A stretch of 64,000 nucleotides of DNA from Actinosynnema sp042752395 (GTDB taxonomy: Bacteria; Actinomycetota; Actinomycetes; Mycobacteriales; Pseudonocardiaceae). A model generated the notes under the pieces. That model was not told where the DNA came from. It worked only from the letters and a program-made list of their open reading frames with translations, and ran no database searches. The translations under genes were made by a program, and so were the position numbers. How positions within the stretch are numbered: position 1 is the stretch's first letter; each line of letters starts with the position of its first letter. This document shows, in pieces, positions 49,826-58,025 of the stretch. The stretch is from NCBI RefSeq assembly GCF_042752395.1, contig NZ_JBHYXZ010000014.1:26953-90952 (forward strand), given 5' to 3'.

Positions 49826-50425
49826 GTGCTCTCCATAGTCCTGCTGTTGGTGCTGGCAGCCCTGGGGTTGCTCGTGCCCGCGCTCACCAGCGCCCAGACG
49901 TACTGGGCCTGGCTGTCCGTGGGCGCGAGCGGGGCCGCTGCCGTGGTCTTGGCGCTCGACTGGTGGCTCCGCCGCCGGTCGGGCGCCAGGGCTGCCGGCG
50001 CCGCAGCCGTTGATCACCAGGTTAGCGGTGGTGATCACGCCGCGGCGCTCGGGGGCGCTGCGGTCGAGGCCCCCCGAAGTTCACCTGATCAGGCAGAACC
50101 GGAGCCGGGCGAGGAGGACACGGACGCCGCCGACGCGTTGGTCGTGAGCGATCTCACGGACGAGGTGCGGGTGGTGGACGAACGCCCGCGCTACCACCTC
50201 GCGGGGTGCTCGTGGCTGGCCGCACGGCCCTCGCTGGGACTGCCGGTGAACGAGGCGCGCCAGCTCGGCTTCACGCCGTGCGCGGTGTGCCGCCCGGACG
50301 CCGGCCTCGCGGCCGCGCGACGAGCCGCGACCCTCCCCTCGGCCGACCGGGATCCGGCCGACAGGGACCGCGCCGGCGAGCAGGGGTCGACGGCCGACCG
50401 CGAGCGGGCCACCGGCCAGGACTGA
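49826..50425 (+). CDS. Membrane protein with a C-terminal CxxC domain
   Basis: A 199-residue protein: two membrane helices (VLSIVLLLVLAALGLLVPAL; WAWLSVGASGAAAVVLALDW), an acidic linker, and a domain YHLAGCSWLAA...FTPCAVCRPD that resembles the zinc-binding Ada-type fold found in actinobacterial proteins between divIVA and ileS. TAGTCT (49813-49818) ends 7 nt before the GTG, so it may be leaderless. Function unknown. Confidence 0.8.
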   Translation: MLSIVLLLVLAALGLLVPALTSAQTYWAWLSVGASGAAAVVLALDWWLRRRSGARAAGAAAVDHQVSGGDHAAALGGAAVEAPRSSPDQAEPEPGEEDTDAADALVVSDLTDEVRVVDERPRYHLAGCSWLAARPSLGLPVNEARQLGFTPCAVCRPDAGLAAARRAATLPSADRDPADRDRAGEQGSTADRERATGQD

Positions 50426-50479
50426 GCACCGGGCGAGCCGCGGCGAGCCTCCAGCGCGGGAACCCGGAGAAGTGGTTTG

Positions 50480-50690
50480 CGCGGTTCGGCTACCCTGGGT
50501 GCAGCACGGCGTCGATCCGGCCATCACCGGGGAGCCTCCGGAAGAACGGGTCCAGCGGACCTCAGTAGAACCGGACGGGTGCGGCCCGTCACAGCCGTCG
50601 AAAAGAGAGGCCAGAGCCTTCGCGCCCTGGCAAGCGGGGTGGTACCGCGGTGCGCCGTGCCCGGCGTGTCGTCCCCGTGAGCCGGTTGGA
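50480..50690 (+). promoter_or_regulatory. ileS T-box riboswitch
   Basis: GGTGGTACCGCGG at 50638-50650 is the T-box sequence that pairs with the tRNA acceptor end. An ATC triplet at 50523-50525, before CACCGGGGAGCC, is the likely isoleucine specifier in a short Stem I. Actinobacterial ileS T-boxes of this build control translation: an SD (GAGGAG near 50697) follows. A -10-like TACCCT lies at 50491-50496. Confidence 0.88.
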
Positions 50691-50710
50691 CGCACGCGAG
50701 GAGCTGCACG

Positions 50711-53700
50711 ATGGCCTACCCGAAGGCAGGCGAGGGGTCCGTTCCCTCCCAGCCGTCCTTCCCCGCCCTCGAGGAGGGCGTGCTCGACTTCTGGAAGTCC
50801 GACGGGACGTTCCAGGCGTCGATCGAGGCCCGCCCGGCCGGCGACAACGGGGCGAACGAGTTCGTCTTCTACGACGGCCCGCCCTTCGCCAACGGCCTGC
50901 CGCACTACGGCCACCTCCTCACCGGGTACGTCAAGGACGTCGTCCCCCGCTACCAGACCATGCGCGGCAAGCACGTCGAGCGCCGCTTCGGCTGGGACAC
51001 CCACGGCCTGCCCGCCGAGGTCGAGGCGGAGAAGCAGCTCGGGTTCTCGTCCAAGAGCGAGATCGAGGCGTTCGGCATCGAGAAGTTCAACGAGGTCTGC
51101 CGCACGTCGGTGCTCCAGTACACCGACCAGTGGCGCGACTACGTGACCCGGCAGGCCCGCTGGGTGGACTTCGACAACGACTACAAGACCCTCGACCTGG
51201 ACTACATGGAAAGCGTCATGTGGGCCTTCAAGACCCTGTGGGACAAGGGTCTGGTCTACGAGGGCTTCCGGGTGCTCTGGTACTGCTGGCGCTGCGAGAC
51301 GCCGCTGTCCAACACCGAGACCAAGATGGACGACACCTACCGGGACCGGCAGGACCCGGCGGTGACCGTCGGCCTGCGCCTGGAGACCGGCGAGCTGGCC
51401 CTCGTCTGGACCACGACCCCGTGGACGCTGCCGTCGAACCTGGCCGCCGCCGTCCACCCGGACGTGGACTACGTCACGGTCGAGGCGAACGGCGAGCGCT
51501 ACCTCCTCGCCGAGGCCCGCGTCGCGGCGTACGCGCGCGAGCTGGGCGAGGAGCCGCCGGTCGTGGCCCGTTGCAAGGGCTCCGACCTGGTGGGCCGCAA
51601 GTACACCCCGCCGTTCGGCTTCTTCCTCGGCCGGGAGAACGCGCACCAGGTGCTGGCCGCCGACTACGTCACCACCGAGGACGGCACGGGCATGGTGCAC
51701 ATCGCGCCCGCCTTCGGTGAGGAGGACAAGGTCGTCACGGACGCGGCGGGCATCGAGGTCGTCGTGCCGGTGGACGCGCACGGCCGGTTCACCTCCGAGG
51801 TGCCGCCGTACGAGGGATTGCAGGTCTTCGAGGCGAACAAGGCGATCATCCGCGACCTGAAGGAAGCGGGCCTGCTGCTGCGCCACGAGACCTACGACCA
51901 CCCGTACCCGCACTGCTGGCGGTGCGACAACGCGCTCATCCAGCGCGCGGTGTCGTCGTGGTTCGTCGCGGTGACGAAGTTCCGGGACCGCATGGTCGAG
52001 CTGAACCAGCAGATCAACTGGGTGCCCGAGCACATCAGGGACGGCCAGTTCGGCAAGTGGCTGGAGAACGCCCGCGACTGGAACATCTCCCGCAACCGGT
52101 TCTGGGGCTCGCCGATCCCGGTGTGGGTGTCGGACGACCCGGAGTACCCGCGGGTGGACGTGTACGGCTCGCTGGACGAGCTGGAGCGCGACTTCGGCGT
52201 GCGCCCGACCGACCTGCACCGGCCGGTGATCGACACCCTGACCCGGCCGAACCCCGACGACCCGACCGGGAAGTCGACCATGCGCCGGGTGCCGGAGGTG
52301 CTGGACTGCTGGTTCGAGTCCGGCTCGATGTCGTTCGCGCAGGTGCACTACCCGTTCGAGAACGCGGAGTGGTTCGAGGACCACTACCCCGGTGACTTCA
52401 TCGTCGAGTACAACGGCCAGACGCGCGGCTGGTTCTACACCATGCACGTGCTGGCGACGGCGTTGTTCGACCGGCCCGCGTTCCGCAACTGCGTGGCGCA
52501 CGGGATCGTGCTGGGCGACGACGGGCAGAAGATGTCCAAGTCGCGCAAGAACTACCCGGACGTCAACGAGGTGTTCCGGCGGGACGGCTCGGACGCGATG
52601 CGCTGGTTCCTGATGGCGTCGCCGATCCTGCGCGGCGGCGACCTGGTGGTGACCGAGCGCGGCATCCGCGACGCGGTGCGCCAGGCCGTGCTGCCGCTGT
52701 GGAACTCCTGGTACTTCCTGGCCCTGTACGCCAACGCGGAGGGGGTCGAGGGGCGCTGGCGGACGGACTCGCAGCACGTGCTGGACCGGTACGTGCTGGC
52801 GAAGACGCACGACTTGGTCGCCGGGGTGACCGCGCAGCTCGACGCCTACGACATCTCGGGCGCGTGCGCGTCGATCCGGGAGTTCCTGGAGGTGCTGACC
52901 AACTGGTACGTGCGGCGTTCGCGCGACCGGTTCTGGTCGGGCGACCGGGACGCGATCGACACGCTGCACACCGTGCTGGAGGTGGTGAGCCGGGTGGCCG
53001 CGCCGCTGCTGCCGCTGACCGCGGAGTCGGTGTGGCGGGGGCTGACCGGCGGCCGGTCGGTGCACCTGACCGACTACCCGGTGGCGGCGGACCTGCCCGC
53101 GGACGACGCCCTGGTGGCCGCGATGGACCAGGTGCGGCAGGTGGCGTCCACGGCGTTGTCGCTGCGCAAGTCGAACAAGCTGCGGGTGCGGCTGCCGCTG
53201 GCCAGGCTGGTGATCGCGGCGGCGGACGTGGCGCAGCTGGAGCCGTTCACCGAGGTCCTGCGGGACGAGGTGAACGTCAAGGAGGTCGAGCTGACCACGG
53301 ACGTGGACGCGCACGGCCACTTCCAGCTCGCGGTCAACGCCCGCGCCGCCGGGCCCCGGCTGGGGCCGGACGTGCAGAAGGTCATCAAGGCCGTGAAGGC
53401 CGGTGACTGGCAGGAGGTGGACGGCAAGGTCGTGGCCGCCGGGATCGAGCTGTTCCCGGAGGAGTACGAGCAGCGGCTGGTCGCCACGGACCGGGGCGCG
53501 ACGGCGGCGCTGCCCGACAGCGGCGGGCTGGTCGTGCTGGACACCGAGGTGACCGAGGAGCTGGCCGCCGAGGGCGTCGCGCGCGACCTGGTGCGCGTGG
53601 TGCAGCAGGCGCGCAAGGACGCCGGGCTGGAGGTGTCGGACCGGATCGCGTTGACGTTGCGGCTGCCCGACGCGGTGGCGGACGCGGTGCGCCGGTTCGA

Positions 53701-53818
53701 GGCGTTCGTGCAGGAGGAGACCCTGGCGGGGTCCGTCGAGTACGGCGAGGTCGACCACGGGTCGGACGGTGTCGTCGGCGACGGGCAGAAGGTCCGGGTC
53801 GCGGTCGCCCGGATCTGA
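50711..53818 (+). CDS. ileS: Isoleucyl-tRNA synthetase
   Basis: A 1035-residue class I synthetase. The HIGH motif appears as PPFANGLPHYGH, KMSKS as DGQKMSKSRKNYPD, and the editing domain and WTTTPWTLPSN are present. The C-terminal anticodon-binding part fits the long bacterial/eukaryote-like type 2 IleRS (length above 1000, no C-terminal zinc finger seen), a class often linked to mupirocin resistance. Controlled by the T-box upstream; ended by the terminator at 53865. Confidence 0.96.
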   Translation: MAYPKAGEGSVPSQPSFPALEEGVLDFWKSDGTFQASIEARPAGDNGANEFVFYDGPPFANGLPHYGHLLTGYVKDVVPRYQTMRGKHVERRFGWDTHGLPAEVEAEKQLGFSSKSEIEAFGIEKFNEVCRTSVLQYTDQWRDYVTRQARWVDFDNDYKTLDLDYMESVMWAFKTLWDKGLVYEGFRVLWYCWRCETPLSNTETKMDDTYRDRQDPAVTVGLRLETGELALVWTTTPWTLPSNLAAAVHPDVDYVTVEANGERYLLAEARVAAYARELGEEPPVVARCKGSDLVGRKYTPPFGFFLGRENAHQVLAADYVTTEDGTGMVHIAPAFGEEDKVVTDAAGIEVVVPVDAHGRFTSEVPPYEGLQVFEANKAIIRDLKEAGLLLRHETYDHPYPHCWRCDNALIQRAVSSWFVAVTKFRDRMVELNQQINWVPEHIRDGQFGKWLENARDWNISRNRFWGSPIPVWVSDDPEYPRVDVYGSLDELERDFGVRPTDLHRPVIDTLTRPNPDDPTGKSTMRRVPEVLDCWFESGSMSFAQVHYPFENAEWFEDHYPGDFIVEYNGQTRGWFYTMHVLATALFDRPAFRNCVAHGIVLGDDGQKMSKSRKNYPDVNEVFRRDGSDAMRWFLMASPILRGGDLVVTERGIRDAVRQAVLPLWNSWYFLALYANAEGVEGRWRTDSQHVLDRYVLAKTHDLVAGVTAQLDAYDISGACASIREFLEVLTNWYVRRSRDRFWSGDRDAIDTLHTVLEVVSRVAAPLLPLTAESVWRGLTGGRSVHLTDYPVAADLPADDALVAAMDQVRQVASTALSLRKSNKLRVRLPLARLVIAAADVAQLEPFTEVLRDEVNVKEVELTTDVDAHGHFQLAVNARAAGPRLGPDVQKVIKAVKAGDWQEVDGKVVAAGIELFPEEYEQRLVATDRGATAALPDSGGLVVLDTEVTEELAAEGVARDLVRVVQQARKDAGLEVSDRIALTLRLPDAVADAVRRFEAFVQEETLAGSVEYGEVDHGSDGVVGDGQKVRVAVARI

Positions 53819-53864
53819 GCACCACGCCCGGTCGCCCGGATCTGAGCACTGCCACCTACGCCGC

Positions 53865-53897
53865 GCAGGGGTCCCCGCCAAGGGGACCCCTGCTTTT
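53865..53897 (+). terminator. Intrinsic terminator after ileS
   Basis: GCAGGGGTCCCC and GGGGACCCCTGC form a perfect 12-bp stem with a 5-nt loop, followed directly by TTTT. Just before it, GGTCGCCCGGATCTGAGCAC, which includes the ileS stop, is duplicated 27 bp apart (53803 and 53830). Confidence 0.88.
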
Positions 53898-53941
53898 GTC
53901 CTGCCGGCGGGGGAGGACGAAGTCAGCCGCTCGGCGCTGAC

Positions 53942-53955
53942 CTGTGGACAACTCG
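53942..53955 (-). promoter_or_regulatory. Extended DnaA-box-like 14-mer
   Basis: On the minus strand this is CGAGTTGTCCACAG, identical to the two copies at 18287-18300 and 18306-18319. It contains the DnaA box TTGTCCACA. Confidence 0.4.
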
Positions 53956-54000
53956 TCGACCCCGCTGCGCGGGGAGCCGGGGTCGGTGGACGCGCGGCTC

Positions 54001-54230
54001 GCGGTTCGTCGTCCGGGGCGAGGTCCGTCTCCAAGGGCTGATCAGCACCTGGCGGTCGTGCGCGACCGCGCGGTGACGCTGTTCCGGCACTGCGAACCCG
54101 ACGCCGTGCGGGAGGCGGTCGCCGCCCGCGTCGGCATGGATGTGTCCCGGTTCCCGCCGGACTCGGTGTGGGTGGACAGCGCGTTCCCCGCCGAGCTGGT
54201 GCCGCGGGGGCGGCCGAGCCGACCGGGCCG
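54001..54230 (+). pseudogene. Possible gene remnant, unrecognised
   Basis: Frame 1 reads as high-GC3 coding sequence (LAVVRDRAVTLFRHCEPDAV, then VGMDVSRFPPDSVWVDSAFP) but runs without a stop into the antisense of the sigma-factor gene. Neither a sure start nor a natural end is visible. I do not recognise it. It may be a piece of a gene truncated on both sides, in the 412-bp gap that otherwise holds the terminator. Confidence 0.3.
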
Positions 54231-54899
54231 TCACAGCACGTCGTCGCGCTCCAGGCTGTTCCGCAGCTGGGTCAGGCACCGGCCCCGGGTCGGGCCGATG
54301 GAGCCGCGCGGCATGGCCAGGGCCTCGGCCACGGCCCGGTACTCCGCCCGACCCGCCAGCACGGTCAGGCGGAGCAGTTCCTGGCAGCGGCGGGACAGGG
54401 CGTTGAACGCGCGCCAGAGGCGGCGGTCGCGGTCGTCGCGCAGCGCCTCCGGCTCCGGCAGCCAGCGGTCGTCGGGCATGTCCACGGCCGAGTCGGTGGA
54501 CAGGGCGGGGCGGCCGTTGCGGTCGCGCCAGGCCCGCTGCGCCTCGCGCCGGGTGGCGACGATCAGCCAGCCGGCCACGGCGCGCGGCTCGGTCAGCCGC
54601 TCCAGGTGGCGCAGGAGGCTGAGCCACACCGTCTGCACGACGTCCTCGGCGGTGGTCTCGTCCAGGCCGTTGCCCCGGGCCACGTGCCACACCAGCGGGG
54701 TCAGCTCGGCGACCAGGGAGTCCAGCGCGGCCTTCGAGCCCTCCTGCGCGGCCACGACCAGGGCGGCCTGCCGCTCGTACCGCGACGCCTGCGCCATGAT
54801 CGCCGCCACGCCCAGCTCGTCCCGGCCGGGATCCTCCGGGATGGCCTCGGCCAGCTCCGCGCGCAGGTGGTCCAGCCGGGGGTCCAGCTCGTCGCTCAT
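54231..54899 (-). CDS. Sigma-70 family (ECF-type) sigma factor, second gene of a coupled pair
   Basis: A 222-residue sigma factor. Region 2 is ETTAEDVVQTVWLSLLRHLE with EPRAVAGWLIVATRREAQRA; region 4 is LSRRCQELLRLTVLAGRAEY with PRGSIGPTRGRCLTQLRNSL. The N-terminal 50 residues are an extra acidic helix. Its ATG overlaps the stop of another sigma factor by 4 bp. No anti-sigma gene is visible. Confidence 0.82.
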   Translation of the reverse strand: MSDELDPRLDHLRAELAEAIPEDPGRDELGVAAIMAQASRYERQAALVVAAQEGSKAALDSLVAELTPLVWHVARGNGLDETTAEDVVQTVWLSLLRHLERLTEPRAVAGWLIVATRREAQRAWRDRNGRPALSTDSAVDMPDDRWLPEPEALRDDRDRRLWRAFNALSRRCQELLRLTVLAGRAEYRAVAEALAMPRGSIGPTRGRCLTQLRNSLERDDVL

Positions 54900-55456
54900 G
54901 ACGTCTCCTTCCCGCGCTGGGAGCCGCGCACCCGGCGTTCGGTGTTGCCGACCTGCTCGCTGACCTTCGCCCTCGCGTGCGACACGTACCGCCGCACCGA
55001 CGACCGCCGGCAGCCCAGCACGTCGGCGATCTCGCCGTCGTCGAAGTCCCAGAACCGCAGCACCAGCGCCGTGCGCAGGTGGTCCGGCAGGTTCGCGACC
55101 GCGGCCAGCGTGCTGACCAGCTCGTGCCACGTCTCGGCGTCCCGCTGCCGGGGCACCAGGACGCGGTACGTGCCGCGCTGCCGGGCGACGACCTCGTCGG
55201 TGAGGTCCCCCGGCAGCTCCCGCCGGCGGGCCTGGTCCACCAGCAGGTTGCGGATCGTCCTCACCAGCCAAGCACGTCTGGACCTCGGGGCGATCACCGG
55301 CCAGTGGCGCCACGCGGTCACGAACGCCTCCTGCACCGCGGACTCGTGGTCCAGGTGGGGGGACATCACCGCCGCGAAGCGGAACAGCCTGGTGCGCTCC
55401 CGGTGGTAGAAGTCGCTGAAGGTGGCCGCGTGGTCGTCGGGATCCTCCGGCGTCAC
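54896..55456 (-). CDS. SigE-family (ECF) sigma factor, first gene of a coupled pair
   Basis: A 186-residue ECF sigma factor of the actinobacterial SigE (Streptomyces-named) family: TFSDFYHRERTRLFRFAAVM, AVQEAFVTAWRHWPVIAPRS, RRAWLVRTIRNLLVDQARRR in region 2, and LPDHLRTALVLRFWDFDDGE with LGCRRSSVRRYVSHARAKV in region 4. It is translated first and coupled to the next sigma gene. Confidence 0.85.
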   Translation of the reverse strand: MTPEDPDDHAATFSDFYHRERTRLFRFAAVMSPHLDHESAVQEAFVTAWRHWPVIAPRSRRAWLVRTIRNLLVDQARRRELPGDLTDEVVARQRGTYRVLVPRQRDAETWHELVSTLAAVANLPDHLRTALVLRFWDFDDGEIADVLGCRRSSVRRYVSHARAKVSEQVGNTERRVRGSQRGKETS

Positions 55457-55524
55457 GAACCCTCCCCCCTCTGGTCCCGGTACCGGGAAGACGGACGAGA
55501 CCGGGGGTTGTGGAGGAAAGACGG

Positions 55525-55989
55525 TCAGGCGGGTCGCCGGTCACCCCTCCTGGCCGCCGCCGTGCGCAGCAGCCGGACCCACGCCGACCACCGGGCCGGC
55601 CGGGCGGGCGGCCGACCGGCGGCGCGGGCCGCGTTGTCGAGCAGGTCTTCGATGAGCGCGTCGTGCAACCACCGCACGGCCAGCGGCCAGGCCAGGCGCA
55701 TCAGGCCGCGCGGCCGACCGGTCAGAGTGTGCCGCAACCCGCCCGGGACCGCTTCCAGCACATGGGTGCCGACCATGCCGATGGTCGGGTCGAACGCGAA
55801 CTCGACCCGTCGGCCGGGCACGTGCGCGGTGCAGCGGTAGCGGACGAACCCGTGCCCGCCGTCCGCGCCCACGCCCAGCGGGCGGTCGAGCACCAGCGCG
55901 GGCCACCGGTCGGACGGCCACAGCTCGACCAGCCGGTCGACCAGCGCCGCGCTGTCGGGGATCGGGCGTGTGTGCACGTTCCGGATCAT
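55525..55989 (-). CDS. SRPBCC-family protein
   Basis: A 154-residue START-like fold: IPDSAALVDRLVELWPSDRW, GGHGFVRYRCTAHVPGRRVE, and a C-terminal helix. SRPBCC proteins bind hydrophobic ligands. ATG at 55989 was chosen because further upstream codons run through the operator. It is divergent from a tetR gene over 58 bp with a perfect palindrome, so it is the probable regulated partner. Confidence 0.72.
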   Translation of the reverse strand: MIRNVHTRPIPDSAALVDRLVELWPSDRWPALVLDRPLGVGADGGHGFVRYRCTAHVPGRRVEFAFDPTIGMVGTHVLEAVPGGLRHTLTGRPRGLMRLAWPLAVRWLHDALIEDLLDNAARAAGRPPARPARWSAWVRLLRTAAARRGDRRPA

Positions 55990-56009
55990 CACGACCACCT
56001 CCGTACGGG

Positions 56010-56034
56010 ACCGTATGGTCCGACACCATACGGT
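56010..56034. promoter_or_regulatory. TetR operator ACCGTATGGT-N5-ACCATACGGT
   Basis: A perfect 10-bp inverted repeat with a CCGAC centre sits midway between tetR and the SRPBCC gene. A -10-like TAGCGT (56034-56039) overlaps its right end. CCGTACGG at 56001-56008 is an extra partial site. Confidence 0.7.
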
Positions 56035-56047
56035 AGCGTATGGAGTC

Positions 56048-56596
56048 ATGGCACGGCGGACGCGCGACGACTGGACCGCGGTGGCGTTGCGGGCGCTGGC
56101 GGAGGGCGGCGTCGCGGCGGTCGCCGTGGAACCCCTCGCGGCCAGGCTCGGCGCGACCAAGGGGAGCGCCTACTGGCACTTCCCCAACCGCGAAGCCCTG
56201 CTCAAGGCCACCCTCGAACGCTGGGAGCGCGAGCACACCGAGGCCGTGATCGAGCTGGTCGAGTCGGTGGCGGAGCCGGCGGCGAGGCTGCGGCTGCTGT
56301 TCGGGACCGTGCTGGAACGCACGCGGCACAGCGCGGTGGAACTGGCCATGCTCGCCGCCAAGGACGACCCGGCGGTGGCCCCGGTGCTGCGGCGCGTCAC
56401 GGACCGCCGGCTCGGCTACCTGGAGGCGTTGTTCGGGGAGCTGGGGTTCCCCGCCGACGTGGCGCGCCGGCGGGCCGTGCTCGCCTACTCCGCCTACCTC
56501 GGGCAGGCGCAGTTGCTGTCGGCCGCGCCGGACGTGCTCGGGGAGCGCCCGGCGCTGCTGGAGGAGACGCTGGCGGCGGTGGTGTCGCGTGCCTGA
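56048..56596 (+). CDS. TetR-family transcriptional regulator
   Basis: A 182-residue repressor. The HTH is DDWTAVALRALAEGGVAAVA, then LAARLGATKGSAYWHFPNRE (recognition helix and W/Y-H-F-N motif). The ligand domain is helical. It is divergent from an SRPBCC gene and probably represses both through the palindrome between them. Its stop is overlapped by yggU. Confidence 0.88.
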   Translation: MARRTRDDWTAVALRALAEGGVAAVAVEPLAARLGATKGSAYWHFPNREALLKATLERWEREHTEAVIELVESVAEPAARLRLLFGTVLERTRHSAVELAMLAAKDDPAVAPVLRRVTDRRLGYLEALFGELGFPADVARRRAVLAYSAYLGQAQLLSAAPDVLGERPALLEETLAAVVSRA

Positions 56597-56870
56597 CCCG
56601 TTCCGGTTCGCGGTCCGGGTCAAGCCCGGCGCGAAGCGCGAGGCCGTCGGCGGCCGGTGGGGCGACGGCGCGCTGGTCGTCGCGGTCGCCGCGCCGGCCG
56701 TGGAGGGCAAGGCCAACGAGGCCGTGCGGCGGGCGCTGGCCAAGGCGTTCGGCGTGCGCCGGCAGGACGTCGCGGTGGTCGCGGGCGAGCGCGGCCGGGA
56801 CAAGGTCGTGCTGGTGGACCCCGCCCCGGCCGCCGCCGCCGAGGTGCTGGCGCGGCTGCTGGGGGACTAG
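56589..56870 (+). CDS. DUF167 (YggU) family protein
   Basis: A 93-residue protein: FRFAVRVKPGAKREAVGG, AAPAVEGKANEAVRRALAKA and the following VVAGERGRDKVV are the full DUF167 signature. GTG lies inside the end of tetR (8-bp overlap). The convergent aminopeptidase overlaps its end by 4 bp. Function unknown. Confidence 0.9.
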   Translation: MPDPFRFAVRVKPGAKREAVGGRWGDGALVVAVAAPAVEGKANEAVRRALAKAFGVRRQDVAVVAGERGRDKVVLVDPAPAAAAEVLARLLGD

Positions 56871-57817
56871 GCCGCCAGCGTCCACACCGCGTGCGCGATG
56901 GCGTCGGTGTTGCGGTCCAGCGCGGTCGCGTTCACGTTGGCCGTGGTGTCGCACGAGCGGTGGTAGCAGCGGTCGAACGCGGTGCCCGCCGTGCCGCCCC
57001 ACTTCTGCGCCTGGGCGGACGTCTTGATGCCCTCCGCGCCGGTGAACGTGCCGCCGACGGGGATGCCGGCCCGTGCGAACGCCGCGTGGTCGGACCGGCC
57101 GCCCACGCTGGTCAGCTCGGTCTGCACGCCGATCGAGGTGAAGTAACCCTGCAACGTCTGCTGGAGGGCCAGCGACCCGGACGGCTGCCCGGACGCGCTG
57201 TAGACGAAGTAGCCGGGGTTGGGCGAGCCGATCATGTCGAAGTTCAGGTACGCGTCGATCCGCGAGCGGTCCGTGGTGGACAGCGAGTTCACGTAGTACG
57301 TCGAGCCGACCAGGCCCAGCTCCTCCGCGCCCCACCAGGCGAACCGCAGGTGCTTGGTGGGCTGGAAACCGCTCGACCGCACGGCCAGCGCGACCTCCAG
57401 CAGCCCGGCCGAGCCGGTGCCGTTGTCGTTGATGCCCGGACCGGCCGTCACGCTGTCGAGGTGCCCGCCGACCATGACCACGTTGTTCAGGTCGCCGCCG
57501 GGCCAGTCGGCGATGAGGTTGTAGCCGGTGGCGCCGCTGCTGGTGAACGACTGCACCCGGGTGGTGAAGCCGGCGGCGTCGAGCTTGGACTTCACCCAGT
57601 TCACCGACGCCAGGTAGCCGGGCCGGCCGTGCGCCCGGTTGCCGCCGTTGGCGGTGGCGATGCTCTGGAGCTGGGCGAGGTCGGCCTGGACGGCGGAGAC
57701 CGGGATGTTCGGCCCGGCCAGGGCGGACGGCGGTGGCGCGGCGGTGGCCGAGCCGAGGCCCGAGCCCAGGAGCGCGCCGGTGGTGACCAGCGCGATGGAG
57801 ATCGTGCGCAACTTCAC
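56867..57817 (-). CDS. Secreted M28-family aminopeptidase
   Basis: A 316-residue precursor with a signal peptide (ISIALVTTGALLGSGLGSATAA, cleaved near residue 27). The dizinc site is GGHLDSVTAGPGINDNGTGS (His, Asp), WGAEELGLVGS (catalytic Glu-Glu), FDMIGSPNPG (Asp) and DHAAFARAGIPV with a late His. It resembles the Streptomyces griseus aminopeptidase. CYHRSCDTT holds two cysteines for a disulfide. Exported leucine-type aminopeptidase. Confidence 0.92.
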   Translation of the reverse strand: MKLRTISIALVTTGALLGSGLGSATAAPPPSALAGPNIPVSAVQADLAQLQSIATANGGNRAHGRPGYLASVNWVKSKLDAAGFTTRVQSFTSSGATGYNLIADWPGGDLNNVVMVGGHLDSVTAGPGINDNGTGSAGLLEVALAVRSSGFQPTKHLRFAWWGAEELGLVGSTYYVNSLSTTDRSRIDAYLNFDMIGSPNPGYFVYSASGQPSGSLALQQTLQGYFTSIGVQTELTSVGGRSDHAAFARAGIPVGGTFTGAEGIKTSAQAQKWGGTAGTAFDRCYHRSCDTTANVNATALDRNTDAIAHAVWTLAA

Positions 57818-58025
57818 GGTGACTCCCGCAGGGAAGGTGTCTCGGGGACGGTAGGGAGGTGACCGGGGCGGCGGACCCGATCTTCACCGTGCCCGGTTCG
57901 GCGGGCGTCGCGCTAGGGGCGTTCGACTGGTGACGCTGCGTCGCGGTGCCGGATTAGTCCATATCGGGGGGACCAGGGAGAATGACCCCGTCGAGTGACG
58001 AGGGTGGACGACGCGTGGAGGTCGA

